A DNA stretch of 60,419 nt from Gemmatimonadota bacterium (GTDB taxonomy: Bacteria; JAAXHH01), in NCBI GenBank assembly GCA_026702745.1, contig JAPPBT010000072.1, positions 1 through 60,419 on the forward strand, read 5' to 3'. The translations under genes and the position numbers were made by a program. The notes under the pieces were generated by a model. It did not search any database and was not told the DNA's origin. It was given only the letters and a program-made list of their open reading frames with translations. Within the stretch, counting starts at the first letter, position 1; every line of letters begins with the position of its first letter. Below are positions 9,006 through 18,060 of this stretch, one piece after another.

Positions 9006-10556
9006 TTACAGCGGGATGTTCCCGTGTTTCTTGGGTGGATTCGCGTCTCGCTTGTTCTTCAGCATCTCCAGCGCGGAAATGATACGTGGACGGGTCTCCT
9101 GGGGCTGGATCACTTCATCGATATACCCGATTTTCGCCGCGACGTAGGGATTGTCGAACTTCTCCCGGAACTCGGCGGTCAGTTCCTCGCGCAGGGCGTC
9201 GGGGTCATCCGCTTCGGCCAGTTCCCGTCGGTAAAGCACGTTCACCGAGGCCTCCGGACCCATGACCGCGAACTGCGCGGACGGCCAGGCGTAATTGATG
9301 TCGGCGCGTATCTGCTTGCTGTTCATCACGCAGTAGGCGCCGCCATAGGCCTTGCGGGTGACCACGGTCAGCCGGGGCACCGTGCTCTCACAGAACGCGT
9401 AGAGCAGCTTGGCGCCTTCCTTGATGATGCCTCCGTGCTCCTGGGTGACGCCGGGCAGAAACCCGGGCACGTCCTCGAAGACCACCAGGGGGATGTTGAA
9501 GGCGTCGCAGAAGCGCACGAACCGCGCGCCTTTCACGGACGCGTCGATGTCCAGCACGCCGGCGAGCGAAGCGGGCTGGTTGGCGACGATGCCGGCCGTC
9601 CGCCCGTTGAACCGGGCGAAGCCCACGACGATATTGTCGGCGAATTCGCCATGCACTTCGAAGAAATCTCCGTGGTCCACCACCCGGTGGATCACGTCCT
9701 TGATGTCATAAGGTTTGTTGGCGTCGTCCGGCACGATACGGGCGAGTTCCTCGTCCATCCGGTCGGGATCGTCCGAAGACGCTGCCCGCAGTGGATCTTC
9801 CATGTTGTTCGAGGGCAGGAACGCCAGGAGCTCCTTCACCATGGACAGGCACGAGGGTTCGTCCGGCGCGGAAAAATGGGCTACGCCGGTCACGGAGTTA
9901 TGGACGTGCGCGCCGCCCAGCTCGTCGAAAGTCACCTCTTCGTGGGTCACCGCGCGGATGACGTCCGGTCCGGTAATAAACATGTAGCTGGTATCTTCGA
10001 CCATGAAGACGAAGTCGGTCATGGCCGGAGAGTAGACCGCGCCGCCGGCGCAGGGTCCCATGATCACCGAAATTTGCGGGATTACGCCGGAAGCCATCAC
10101 GTTTCGCAGGAAGATGTCGGCGTAGCCCGCGAGACTGACCACCCCTTCCTGGATGCGCGCGCCTCCGGAGTCCTTGAGACTGATGACCGGCGCGCCGTTC
10201 TTCATGGCAAGGTCCATGATCTTGCAGATCTTCTCTCCGTAGGCCTGGCCCAGTGAACCGCCGAATACCGTGAAGTCTTCGGACACGACGAAGACGCTGC
10301 GGCCGTCGATGGTGCCGTAACCCGTGATCACGCCGTCGCCGAGGACTTCCGTGCCTTCCATGCCGAAATCCTGGCAGTCGTGGGTCACGAAGGCGCCGAT
10401 CTCCTCGAAACTGCCCTCGTCCAGGAGAAAGGCCACCCGTTCCCGGGCGGTCCATTTCCCGGCGTCGTGCTGCCGGTCGATGCGGCGCTTCCCGCCGCCT
10501 TCGGCCGCCTGTTTACGCAGCGCGTCCAGGTGTTTCATCTTCTTAGACATGGACAT
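9006..10556 (-). CDS. pccB: Acyl-CoA carboxylase carboxyltransferase (propionyl-CoA carboxylase beta type)
   Basis: A 516-residue carboxyltransferase that moves CO2 from biotin to an acyl-CoA. It has both crotonase-like halves: an acyl-CoA-binding N half (TARERVAFLLDEGSF, DSGGARIQEG, GPCAGGAVYSPAMTDF) and a biotin-binding C half (DVPGFLPGVTQEHGGIIKEGAKLLYAF, shown here in part, and RKAYGGAYCVMNSK). Length and motifs fit propionyl-CoA carboxylase beta better than the split AccA/AccD of bacterial acetyl-CoA carboxylase. Upstream lies a GGAGGAG ribosome-binding site about a dozen bases before the ATG. The biotin carboxylase and carrier follow directly, indicating one operon, probably for propionate, odd-chain or branched-chain metabolism. 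Confidence 0.94.
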   Translation of the reverse strand: MSMSKKMKHLDALRKQAAEGGGKRRIDRQHDAGKWTARERVAFLLDEGSFEEIGAFVTHDCQDFGMEGTEVLGDGVITGYGTIDGRSVFVVSEDFTVFGGSLGQAYGEKICKIMDLAMKNGAPVISLKDSGGARIQEGVVSLAGYADIFLRNVMASGVIPQISVIMGPCAGGAVYSPAMTDFVFMVEDTSYMFITGPDVIRAVTHEEVTFDELGGAHVHNSVTGVAHFSAPDEPSCLSMVKELLAFLPSNNMEDPLRAASSDDPDRMDEELARIVPDDANKPYDIKDVIHRVVDHGDFFEVHGEFADNIVVGFARFNGRTAGIVANQPASLAGVLDIDASVKGARFVRFCDAFNIPLVVFEDVPGFLPGVTQEHGGIIKEGAKLLYAFCESTVPRLTVVTRKAYGGAYCVMNSKQIRADINYAWPSAQFAVMGPEASVNVLYRRELAEADDPDALREELTAEFREKFDNPYVAAKIGYIDEVIQPQETRPRIISALEMLKNKRDANPPKKHGNIPL

Positions 10557-10645
10557 GGGATTTGGTTCTCCTCCCGGGACCGCGTTAATGAAACAACGCC
10601 TGCCCGCAGAGACAGCGCCTGCCGGTCCGCTAAACTCCCGCTAAA

Positions 10646-11539
10646 CTATACCACTTCGAAATCCAGTGCCTCCAGGCCGGTCCGCAGCCGGTCCTCCCCT
10701 TCCGCGGACAGGGGGGCGGTGGGCGGACGCGGCGGTCCCATGGGTACTCCGCGCCATTCGAGCATCTTCTTGATCCCGGCCAGGACGCCCACCGAAATCA
10801 GCAGCGCGATGACCCGGTTGGCCTGGACCTGCAGTTCCATCGCTTCCTGGATTCGGCCGTTTCGAAAGGCATCGTACATGCCCAGGAACATACGGGGCAT
10901 GATGTTGTACGTGGAACCGATGGCCCCGTCGCTGCCCATCACGAAGCCCGCCACGCACATCTCGTCCGGCCCCGTGATGGCGTTTAGCCTGCCCCCGGAC
11001 AGGTCTACGAGTTGCTGGAACACGAAGAAATTCGGGTCCGTAAACTTGATGCCCGCGAAATTGGGCACCGCGTGCATGGCGTCCAGGAACTGCCCGGGCG
11101 AGACCTGCCCGTCCACGTCGCGCGCGAGCCAGTAGACGTAGAATGGGACCTCGGAAGCGCCTCCTATGGCGGCATAGTGTCGTACGGCGGCCGCCAGGTC
11201 GTTGGGTTGGTCCGTGGGGGCGACGGAAGCCACGGCGTCCGCGCCGAGTGTGCGGGCTTCCGACGCGAGGACGACCGCATCCTCCGTGGTCGTGCCACCC
11301 ACGTGAAAGACCACCGGGACCTGGCCCGCGACGTCACGGGTTACGGTCTCGCACATCCGCCGTCGTTCCGCAACCGACATCTGGCGTCCTTCGCCCGTCC
11401 CTCCGGTGATGAAGAAGCCGTCGCTTCCGGCGTCCACCAGGTGACGCACCAGGGGCGCCACCCGGCCGGGCGACAACTCGAGTCCTTCATCAAAGGGCGT
11501 GCAGAGCGCCGGCCAGATACCCTGGACCAGTTTGGACAT
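10646..11539 (-). CDS. Dihydrodipicolinate synthase/N-acetylneuraminate lyase family aldolase
   Basis: A 297-residue class I aldolase of the DHDPS/NAL family. The Schiff-base lysine is K165 in AGIKFTDPN, and the catalytic tyrosine is probably Y136 in PFYVYWLA. The carboxylate-binding loop reads GGTGEG, where DHDPS normally has GTTGE and NanA GSTGE, so it is more likely a sialic-acid-lyase or keto-deoxy-sugar-acid aldolase than the lysine-biosynthesis enzyme. It lies about 90 bases upstream of pccB on the same strand. Its likely partners in metabolism are the sugar-acid dehydratases 12 kb away, whose 2-keto-3-deoxy products are normal substrates of this family. The pairing is inference. Confidence 0.88.
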   Translation of the reverse strand: MSKLVQGIWPALCTPFDEGLELSPGRVAPLVRHLVDAGSDGFFITGGTGEGRQMSVAERRRMCETVTRDVAGQVPVVFHVGGTTTEDAVVLASEARTLGADAVASVAPTDQPNDLAAAVRHYAAIGGASEVPFYVYWLARDVDGQVSPGQFLDAMHAVPNFAGIKFTDPNFFVFQQLVDLSGGRLNAITGPDEMCVAGFVMGSDGAIGSTYNIMPRMFLGMYDAFRNGRIQEAMELQVQANRVIALLISVGVLAGIKKMLEWRGVPMGPPRPPTAPLSAEGEDRLRTGLEALDFEVV

Positions 11540-11561
11540 GATACTGGAATCGCCGTCGGAG

Positions 11562-12911
11562 TCAGAAATGGTAATGGATACCCAGTTGAATAAAACCGTC
11601 CTGCCGGAGATCGTAGTACAGATCGTCGCGGTCGATATTGGTTATCGCAACCGCTCCCAGGTCCAGGGAAAAGGCATCCGAAAGCCGGCGCGTCAGTTCA
11701 AGCCCGTAGATGCGCTGACGCTTGTCGAGATCGTGCAGCACACTCACCGTCATCTCCGTACCGTCGACATCGTTCAGCATGAGCCGCAGGGCGCCGAAGA
11801 GGTCGTTCTCATAGAAATTGGTCGCGCGGCGGCCGCGTCCGTCACGGTCCCATTCGGCGAAAAGAGTAAGGTCGGCGTCCGTATTCCACAAGGAAAAAAA
11901 CGTGTACTCGCCGCCCAGCACGAAGGCGTTGAAGGTCTCTTCCACGCCCGCCAGGTTGCGCGCACCGGACCGCCGGATCGCTTCCAACTTCAGCAGCAGG
12001 GACCCGGTGGTCCACTGGGCGTCCAGGCCGATCTGGCGGATCTGATGGTATATGGGATAAAGTACGGGTACGGGGGGCGGACTGAACGAGCCAGGCGGGG
12101 CAGTGGAACCGGGCTGGCCAGATTGGCCGACCTGACCGGTAGGCACAAGCGGCGCACCGCAATCAAAGCACAGTCCGAAGGAAGGCTCCCTGGCCGTGCC
12201 GTCGAAAACGCTGGCGCCGAAGTCCAGCAGGCCCAGGGTATGACTGTAGCGGGCGGCGAAATCCGGATGCCACTTCCCGGACGAACTTTCATATTCCGCC
12301 AGGTCATTGTCGACGACCACGGAAGCGCGCAGCCGCCCATCGCTGCCGGGGAACGTGCGTTTCCGGTGCCAGGACATGCCCAGCAGTTCCACCACGCCCC
12401 AGTCCGACGACCAGGTCACGTAGGCCATGGGCTGCCCCATCCGGGTCTTTTCGTCGGGATGTTCGACCAGGTCGATCTGGTTGACGATATCCACCAGGTG
12501 GCGGGATTCGACCACGCCCCAGAAAACACGGTCGACACCGAGGCGCAGTTCCCATTCCCCGTTGCCGGCGGCGCCGGAAAGCAGGAGGTACGCTTCCCGC
12601 AGGTCGAAATGGGTTCGGCGGGCGTCCGCGCTGTCGTAGCGGAACCAGGGCGTCACATTGAGGATGCGGCCCGATTCGTCTTCGAGGTAGAGGTTGGGTT
12701 CCGCTACGAATCCGCTTGCGTGGGAACCCTGGCCCTGGAAAAGGGCGGTCTTGGGAAACCACCGGCTTTCCGCGGCAAGCCGGCCCGTAAGGTCGGAATA
12801 GTAGCTTCCGGCCTGGCCGCGCGAGGAAGCCGGATGCATCGCGACACCGATCAGACAGACGCCGAACCACAGGAGGCGAACCAGGGCCCGCGAGAGGGCC
12901 CGCGAGGGCAT
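11562..12911 (-). CDS. Predicted outer-membrane beta-barrel protein, last gene of the RND operon
   Basis: A 449-residue protein with an N-terminal signal peptide (hydrophobic core LLWFGVCLIGVAMHP, cleavage near the SRGQA stretch) followed by many alternating strands rich in aromatic residues (ESRWFPKTALFQGQG, PWFRYDSADARRTHFDLR, WELRLGVDRVFWGVVESR). It ends in LGIHYHF, with the terminal phenylalanine typical of outer-membrane barrels. A short Pro/Gly-rich insert (about residues 228-250) interrupts the strands. I do not recognise a named family beyond porin-like or DUF1302-like proteins. Its ATG at 12911 overlaps the stop of the LolA-like gene (TGATG). The context suggests it is the outer-membrane exit or receiver for what the RND protein and LolA-like protein carry. 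Confidence 0.8.
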   Translation of the reverse strand: MPSRALSRALVRLLWFGVCLIGVAMHPASSRGQAGSYYSDLTGRLAAESRWFPKTALFQGQGSHASGFVAEPNLYLEDESGRILNVTPWFRYDSADARRTHFDLREAYLLLSGAAGNGEWELRLGVDRVFWGVVESRHLVDIVNQIDLVEHPDEKTRMGQPMAYVTWSSDWGVVELLGMSWHRKRTFPGSDGRLRASVVVDNDLAEYESSSGKWHPDFAARYSHTLGLLDFGASVFDGTAREPSFGLCFDCGAPLVPTGQVGQSGQPGSTAPPGSFSPPPVPVLYPIYHQIRQIGLDAQWTTGSLLLKLEAIRRSGARNLAGVEETFNAFVLGGEYTFFSLWNTDADLTLFAEWDRDGRGRRATNFYENDLFGALRLMLNDVDGTEMTVSVLHDLDKRQRIYGLELTRRLSDAFSLDLGAVAITNIDRDDLYYDLRQDGFIQLGIHYHF

Positions 12912-13876
12912 CACCGCACCCGCCTCAGCCCGGTACGGGTGAAGTCGCGGTCGTCGATGTCGGTCCCGAACTGGTAGTCCGTCCAGACCAGGTCGGTGCT
13001 CTTGCCCGTCAGATGGTTCACCATGGCCATGCTGCCGGCCCGCCAGTAACGGTCGAGATACTGCCGGTACTCACCCACGGTAAGCGTCTTGAGATGGGCG
13101 TCCTTGCGGTCGTAGTACTCCACTTTCCAGACGCGGAGCGCCGATTTGTCGCGCCATACGAGCTGGCGGCGGTAGACCGAACCTTTCTCCACCGGGATGC
13201 GCTCGGTAACCACGCAGTCCAGGCCGTCTCCGCAGGGTTCGTCGCGCAGGTAGCGGTAGGTGTATTTCTCCACTTCCTGGACCGTCATGTCCTCGTAGGT
13301 AAACTCGCTTCCCATGAAGGAACCCGAACGATTGGACGAACTGATGCGCTTGACGCGCTTCAGGGCCGGCAGGTAGAGCCATTGGTCATCCGGCCGGTCC
13401 TTGTGGCCGTGAATGAGCAGCGCGGTGCCCCGGGCGTCGCGTGGCTGGTCGAACACGAAGAGACTCTTGTTGCCTTCGCCTTCCGCCTCGAGCACCTTCA
13501 CGCGCACTTCACGGACGCTCTCCTGCCCCTTCTTGTTGCGCAGGACCATGGTCATGCCGGCCGATAAATTGCCGAAACCCTCGTCCTGCTTCCGGGCGTC
13601 ACTGGCGATCTGCAGCCCCTTCTCTTCCGAAGGATCTGCTAGTCCGTCTGGTCCGCCTGGTCCGCCCTGATCGACGGGTCCGCCTGGACCGCCTGCCCAC
13701 GCCTCTTGGGCCGTCATGCCCGGCAGGACGAACATCGCCAGGAGGAAGAACCCGGCGGCACGCAATCCGCGCGACGTTCGCAAAGGCGTCGATCGCACAC
13801 CCGACGGTCGCACACCCGACGGTCGCACTCGCGCCGATCGCACACCCGACGGTCGCACTGGTTGGTCTGTTTTCAT
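12911..13876 (-). CDS. LolA-like outer-membrane lipoprotein-sorting protein
   Basis: A 321-residue periplasmic protein of the LolA-like family that accompanies MMPL/RND transporters. The conserved core includes DQWLYLPALKRVKRISSSNR and GSFMGSEFTYEDM, both diagnostic. The N terminus is odd: about 38 residues containing repeats of PSGVR precede the hydrophobic core AAGFFLLAMFVLPGM and a cleavage site near AQEAWA, followed by a collagen-like Gly-Gly-Pro segment. I chose the ATG at 13876 because of AGGAG eight bases upstream; it overlaps the RND stop (ATGA). The protein probably takes a hydrophobic ligand from the RND pump across the periplasm to the barrel encoded downstream. Confidence 0.88.
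   Translation of the reverse strand: MKTDQPVRPSGVRSARVRPSGVRPSGVRSTPLRTSRGLRAAGFFLLAMFVLPGMTAQEAWAGGPGGPVDQGGPGGPDGLADPSEEKGLQIASDARKQDEGFGNLSAGMTMVLRNKKGQESVREVRVKVLEAEGEGNKSLFVFDQPRDARGTALLIHGHKDRPDDQWLYLPALKRVKRISSSNRSGSFMGSEFTYEDMTVQEVEKYTYRYLRDEPCGDGLDCVVTERIPVEKGSVYRRQLVWRDKSALRVWKVEYYDRKDAHLKTLTVGEYRQYLDRYWRAGSMAMVNHLTGKSTDLVWTDYQFGTDIDDRDFTRTGLRRVR
13793..13861. repeat. 15-bp tandem repeat encoding the PSGVR pentapeptide
   Basis: The unit TCGCACACCCGACGG (plus strand) occurs at 13793-13807, 13808-13822 and 13838-13852. A diverged unit lies at 13823-13837 and a partial one at 13853-13861. Because the period is a multiple of three it adds whole pentapeptides to the N-region of the LolA-like protein's signal sequence. 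Confidence 0.9.
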
Positions 13877-16158
13877 GATTTTCTCCTGTCTAGCGCCATA
13901 AGCAGGGGAGGAAGCAGCAGGAAATCTGCGATGATCGCAAAGGCGATGGTGATGGTGACCAGCAGACCGAGCGCCCAGGATACCTGGAAACCGGAACCCG
14001 CGAAGGCCAGGAACCCCGCGGAGAGGACTAACGTCGTGGTCCACAGCGCCTTACCCACCGACCGGAAGGTGACGCGCACCGCTTCTTCCGCCGAAAGGCC
14101 CTCCTCTTTGCGCGCCCGGAGGTACCTGCTGAGAAAGTGGATCGTATCGTCCACGACGATGCCGAAGGCGACGACGATGACCACCGACGAGGCGATGCCC
14201 ACTTCGCCGACCAGGTGCCCCCAGAGCCCGAAGCTCATGGCCGCGGGTACGAAATTCGGCAACAGGCTGATGAGGCCGAAGCGAAAACTTCTGAAGACCA
14301 GGACCAGGATGATCGAGATGAGCACCATGGCGGTCACCGTTCCGCGCAGCATAGACTCGATGTTGCGTTGCGAGATGTGGGCGAAGACCACGCTCAGCCC
14401 GGTGGCTTCGGTCGCGAGCGCGGGAGCGTTCTCGCGCAGCCAGGTTTCGCCCCGTTCGGCCAGGTCCTGCAGGTCCTGGCTTGATCGGCCGCGGATCACG
14501 ACCGTCATGCGCGTCGCGGACTTGGAGACATCGATCCGGTCGTTCAGATCGCTGCCGAAGGGCAGTGAAAGTTCGTAGAGCAGTAGATACTGCGACGCGA
14601 GATCCTGGGCTTCGGGGATCCGGAAGAAGTCCGGATCGTCGCCGTTCATGTTCTTGTTCAGCCGCTTCATGATGTCCGGGAAGGCCTGCACGTGGCCCAC
14701 TTCGGGCTGGCTCCGGTTCCATTCCGCGAAAGCCTCCACCTGCCGAAGGTAATCCGGATCGGTGATCCCGCCCTCTTCCTCCGCGGCCAGGGTATACTCC
14801 ATGGACAACAATCCGGTCAGGTTGTCCATGACGAAATCCGTATCCCGCCGAAACTCGTAGCGCTCGTCGAAGTAATCCGGCCAGCTGTCGGTCAAAACGT
14901 TCCTGGGCACGCCGGTGATCAGGACGACCGTCATAAGCCCGATTAACCACAGCAGCGGCTTACGACGCGCGACGACGAAATCACCCAGGCGATCGAAGAA
15001 GACCGGTTGCCGGAAACCACCTGCGCGGGCCCGCAGCGGAAGGACTGAAAGCAGCGCGGGCAAGAGCGTCATGGCGTAGACGAACGTGATCATCACCCCG
15101 AACGCCACGAAGTTGCCAAGAATGTGAAAGGGCGGCGAATCCGAGAAGTTCAGGCTGAGAAACCCGATCGCGGTGGTAATCGAGGCCAGGAACACCGGGT
15201 AGGCATTCGTCTTTATGGATACCTTGACCGCCGTGTCCCGGTCCTCTCCCCGTCTTATCCCCGAGAGCGCGTGGGTGATGATGTGGACCGCCTGGGCGAC
15301 GGAAATCGCCATGACGATAATTGGGACACCGGAATTCACCGGGCTGAATACCGTGTGGAACCAGCCGGCAAGTCCCATCGTCGTCGAAATCACGAAACCG
15401 ATCATGATGACAATGATGCCCGTTCCCAGCAAGGACCGCATGAGAAGGGTCGACGTGATCACGATGAGGACGAAGACGATGGGGAGCAGTGTTTCCAGGT
15501 CGTCCCGGGTGGCATCGGCAAACGCCCGGTTCATGACCACGTCGCCCGTCAGGTAGAAGTCCACTTCCCCGTTCGCCGCCCTCGCATCGTCCAGCATGCC
15601 GTCCAGGTAGTCGGTCAGCTCGATCACCGCGAGGTCCGGGTTGTCGCCCAGCACGAAGTTGACCGCCAGGCCGGCCACGCGGCCGTCAGGAGAAACAAGC
15701 CTTCCGATCACCTCCTGAGAACCCAGCGCGATCGTCTGGACACGATCCAGGTCGGCCTCGCCCAGCGACGAGGCGTCTTCGACGAGCGGCCCCACGATGA
15801 GGTCGTCTTCCATCGCTTCGCTGTGAAAGTAGTTCGTAAGGGAATTCACCCGCGTCGAGTACGGAGCGAGCCAGGCGTTTTCGGTGAGGTCTTCGACGAC
15901 GCCGAGCACTTCTCGGGTGAAGACGGAACCGTCCCGGGGTGCGATGGCGATCAGTGCGGTGTTTGAGACGGAGTAGATGTCTTCCAGCGCATCGAAGGCG
16001 GCGAGTTGGGGGTTGTTCTCGCCGAACATGACGCGATGCTCGTTGGAGACGATGATATTCCTGGCGCCGGCCGCCATGGCGAGCATGAACAGCAAGGTAA
16101 GCGGAATAACAAGCCAGCGATGGCGCAGGATTGCGTCTATGTAATTATCCAGGTGCAA
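13873..16158 (-). CDS. RND/MMPL family transporter
   Basis: A 761-residue inner-membrane transporter with the duplicated plan of the family: one membrane helix (RWLVIPLTLLFMLAMAAG), a large periplasmic domain, a five- to six-helix bundle, then the same again. The sterol-sensing-like bundle and the segment IVVDDTIHFLSRYLRARKE, with its proton-relay acids (GIVVDDTIHF), are present near residue 675. It probably uses the proton gradient to move a hydrophobic molecule. The stop overlaps the start of the LolA-like gene, and the MpaB-like oxygenase ends only 9 bases upstream of its start, so the four genes from 17382 to 11562 look like one transcript. The substrate is unknown. Confidence 0.92.
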   Translation of the reverse strand: MHLDNYIDAILRHRWLVIPLTLLFMLAMAAGARNIIVSNEHRVMFGENNPQLAAFDALEDIYSVSNTALIAIAPRDGSVFTREVLGVVEDLTENAWLAPYSTRVNSLTNYFHSEAMEDDLIVGPLVEDASSLGEADLDRVQTIALGSQEVIGRLVSPDGRVAGLAVNFVLGDNPDLAVIELTDYLDGMLDDARAANGEVDFYLTGDVVMNRAFADATRDDLETLLPIVFVLIVITSTLLMRSLLGTGIIVIMIGFVISTTMGLAGWFHTVFSPVNSGVPIIVMAISVAQAVHIITHALSGIRRGEDRDTAVKVSIKTNAYPVFLASITTAIGFLSLNFSDSPPFHILGNFVAFGVMITFVYAMTLLPALLSVLPLRARAGGFRQPVFFDRLGDFVVARRKPLLWLIGLMTVVLITGVPRNVLTDSWPDYFDERYEFRRDTDFVMDNLTGLLSMEYTLAAEEEGGITDPDYLRQVEAFAEWNRSQPEVGHVQAFPDIMKRLNKNMNGDDPDFFRIPEAQDLASQYLLLYELSLPFGSDLNDRIDVSKSATRMTVVIRGRSSQDLQDLAERGETWLRENAPALATEATGLSVVFAHISQRNIESMLRGTVTAMVLISIILVLVFRSFRFGLISLLPNFVPAAMSFGLWGHLVGEVGIASSVVIVVAFGIVVDDTIHFLSRYLRARKEEGLSAEEAVRVTFRSVGKALWTTTLVLSAGFLAFAGSGFQVSWALGLLVTITIAFAIIADFLLLPPLLMALDRRKS

Positions 16159-16167
16159 TTGATCGCG

Positions 16168-17382
16168 CTACCATTTGCTGGATTCAGACGCCTTGACTTT
16201 ATCGGGAAGCCGATAACTCATGCCGATATCGTCGTAGGCCGAAAGCTGAAGCATCTGCGAGAAATTGTCCAGTTTCGTCTGCCGGCCTCTCGTTTTCAAC
16301 AACAGGTTCTTCACGCGACTGATGCGGTTTTTCAAGCGATGGGCGAACAGGACGCCAAAGGTACTGCTTTTCGGGTAATGCAGCGCATCGGCCAGTTCGT
16401 GTCCCAGCAGAGCACGAGAGATATTATACAAGGTCTTGAGGGCGGCGGCTACTTCATTGGGATCCGTGATATTCAGCAGCGCCGGACCGGCATGGATCAG
16501 TGCGTTTGCGTTCGCGATCGAGTGCTCGTCGGGAGGAGGTTCGCACATGAATCCGATATCGATGATCGTCCGGGCTTCGTTCTCGTCCTTCATCAGGATG
16601 CTCTCCGGGACGCCCATGATGTAGCCGGTGTAACGAAAGACCTTTACGAAACTCTCCCTTTCCTCCTGCGTGTAGACAGCGCCCAGCGAAATTGAATGCT
16701 TCAGGATCTGCGCCGAGAAAATACTGACCGCCAGGCCTATATGGGCGGCGCTCAGGGGCGTGCCCCAGGCCCCGGTATCCCATATATCGGAGTCTTTCAT
16801 CAGGCGGCGCACCATGGCATGCACGAAACGGATCCGGGCGGAAAGGCGGTAGCCGTCCCCTTCCCTGCGCAGGCCGCCGGGCAGAAAGATTTCCAGTAGA
16901 TGTCGGTTATTCTGCTTGAAACGGCGGGTTGCGTTTTCTGAGTGTACCCGCCCGGTCAGGTAGAAGGACTTGCTGATGAGCGTCGTAAATCCTTCCAGCA
17001 GGGCTGCGGTCACAAAAGCCACCAGTATTTCCGGCATGTTCTTGTGGAATCCGACCACGGCGGGGCGGAAGGTTTCGAACTCGACCCATTCGGGGATCTT
17101 CGAATCGACCTCCCTGAAATAGCGCTGCAGGACTTCAGGCGCCTTACTCAACCATTCCTCTTCCTGGTGCAGCCCCGCATGGATGTACTGGTGCATCTCG
17201 CCCGGCGGCATACCGGAAAGCTCATCCATCACGGGATCCAGATCCTCGTCGCCGACCATGGTGTGCCTGATGTAATTGTCGGCGTATTCCGGGTTCAGGG
17301 AACGCGCCTTCTCATAACCACTGGCGTAAGACGTTGGGACTTGAAGCAAAACCGAATCCTGGATCCAGGCGAACTGACACAC
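16168..17382 (-). CDS. MpaB/latex-clearing-protein-like oxygenase (DUF2236)
   Basis: A protein of up to 404 residues that fits the DUF2236 family containing rubber oxygenase Lcp and mycophenolic-acid enzyme MpaB. The key helices are RIRFVHAMVRRLMK, whose histidine matches the heme-ligand position of the family, and WDTGAWGTPLSAAHIG. Family members bind b-type heme and use oxygen on hydrophobic, often isoprenoid, substrates. The start at 17382 is a GTG without a clear ribosome-binding site; a TTG about 12 codons in has AGGA upstream and could be the real one. No signal peptide is evident. It is the first gene of the RND operon and reads out of the AT-rich island. Confidence 0.78.
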   Translation of the reverse strand: MCQFAWIQDSVLLQVPTSYASGYEKARSLNPEYADNYIRHTMVGDEDLDPVMDELSGMPPGEMHQYIHAGLHQEEEWLSKAPEVLQRYFREVDSKIPEWVEFETFRPAVVGFHKNMPEILVAFVTAALLEGFTTLISKSFYLTGRVHSENATRRFKQNNRHLLEIFLPGGLRREGDGYRLSARIRFVHAMVRRLMKDSDIWDTGAWGTPLSAAHIGLAVSIFSAQILKHSISLGAVYTQEERESFVKVFRYTGYIMGVPESILMKDENEARTIIDIGFMCEPPPDEHSIANANALIHAGPALLNITDPNEVAAALKTLYNISRALLGHELADALHYPKSSTFGVLFAHRLKNRISRVKNLLLKTRGRQTKLDNFSQMLQLSAYDDIGMSYRLPDKVKASESSKW

Positions 17383-18060
17383 TACTACACTGATGAATTA
17401 TTGCACGTTAACGAAAAAACCCCTGAAATGTCAAGTTTCCATTTTTGATTCGAGTTTGCGCTCACTATCCACGACTAAACAAGATAACTGCTAATGGTAC
17501 TTTTATTTTCGCCTAAATGAACACGTGTACATTTTAATTAATTTAATCATATATAGCTGTTCATTGCATTGTTATTATTATATACTGATATATGAAACGG
17601 CCGGCACGGCATTTCACGCACCATGCACTAAACCGGCCTTAGGATGCATCGTAACCGTACATGAAACCGGTCCGCCGCGACAAGGCGCCACGGGGCTGTA
17701 ACCGGTTTGCGATACGAAGGAAAAGCAGCACCTGGGTATCCGGTCTGCGCTTCGATGCATACAGGCGTGTACCATCTACCGCCTCGATCAGAACAGTAAG
17801 ACTGCTGTGATGTCCGCGTCGCCCGTGGAAGGAGCAGCGATCAATTTCAGTGCCACTGTAATCAGCGTCAGTTGCCGGCACCCGTGTCATTGAACCGGCG
17901 GAATCGCGAAAGATCCGCACGGACGCAGGGACAGGGTAGTGGAATACCCGTAACCGTATACTTCGATCCGGGTATTCAAATAATGCCGGGTGCACCCTTC
18001 GCGCTTGATCGGCCCTTCGATCTCAAGCGCTTTCAATGGAAAGGTAGTTTCTTTGAGACC
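17383..18060. other. AT-rich intergenic island between divergent genes
   Basis: This 678-base stretch separates the oxygenase operon (minus) from the sigma-like gene (plus). From 17401 to 17580 I count 57 G or C in 180 bases, far below the rest of the window. It holds the palindromes ACACGTGT at 17521-17528 (approximate) and TTAATTAA in the next 20 bases, plus several TATA-rich runs. The part from 17640 to 18060 returns to normal composition; open frames exist there on both strands but none shows a ribosome-binding site or recognisable protein. I read the island as a divergent promoter and operator region. Confidence 0.6.
17405..17434 (-). promoter_or_regulatory. Candidate promoter for the oxygenase-RND operon
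   Basis: On the minus strand a perfect TTGACA (17434-17429) is followed after 17 bases by TTAACG, a weak -10, about 25 bases before the proposed oxygenase start. The perfect -35 box and AT-rich setting support it; the poor -10 box weakens it. Confidence 0.35.

Noticed and set aside
17639-17995. 118-codon minus-strand frame in the AT-rich island region
   Set aside because: No ribosome-binding site, no recognisable domain, Arg/Ser-rich composition; it overlaps the leader of the sigma-like gene.
17872-18060. N-terminal extension of the sigma-like protein
   Set aside because: The extra 63 residues lack sigma features; similarity to the family begins after the ATG at 18061.
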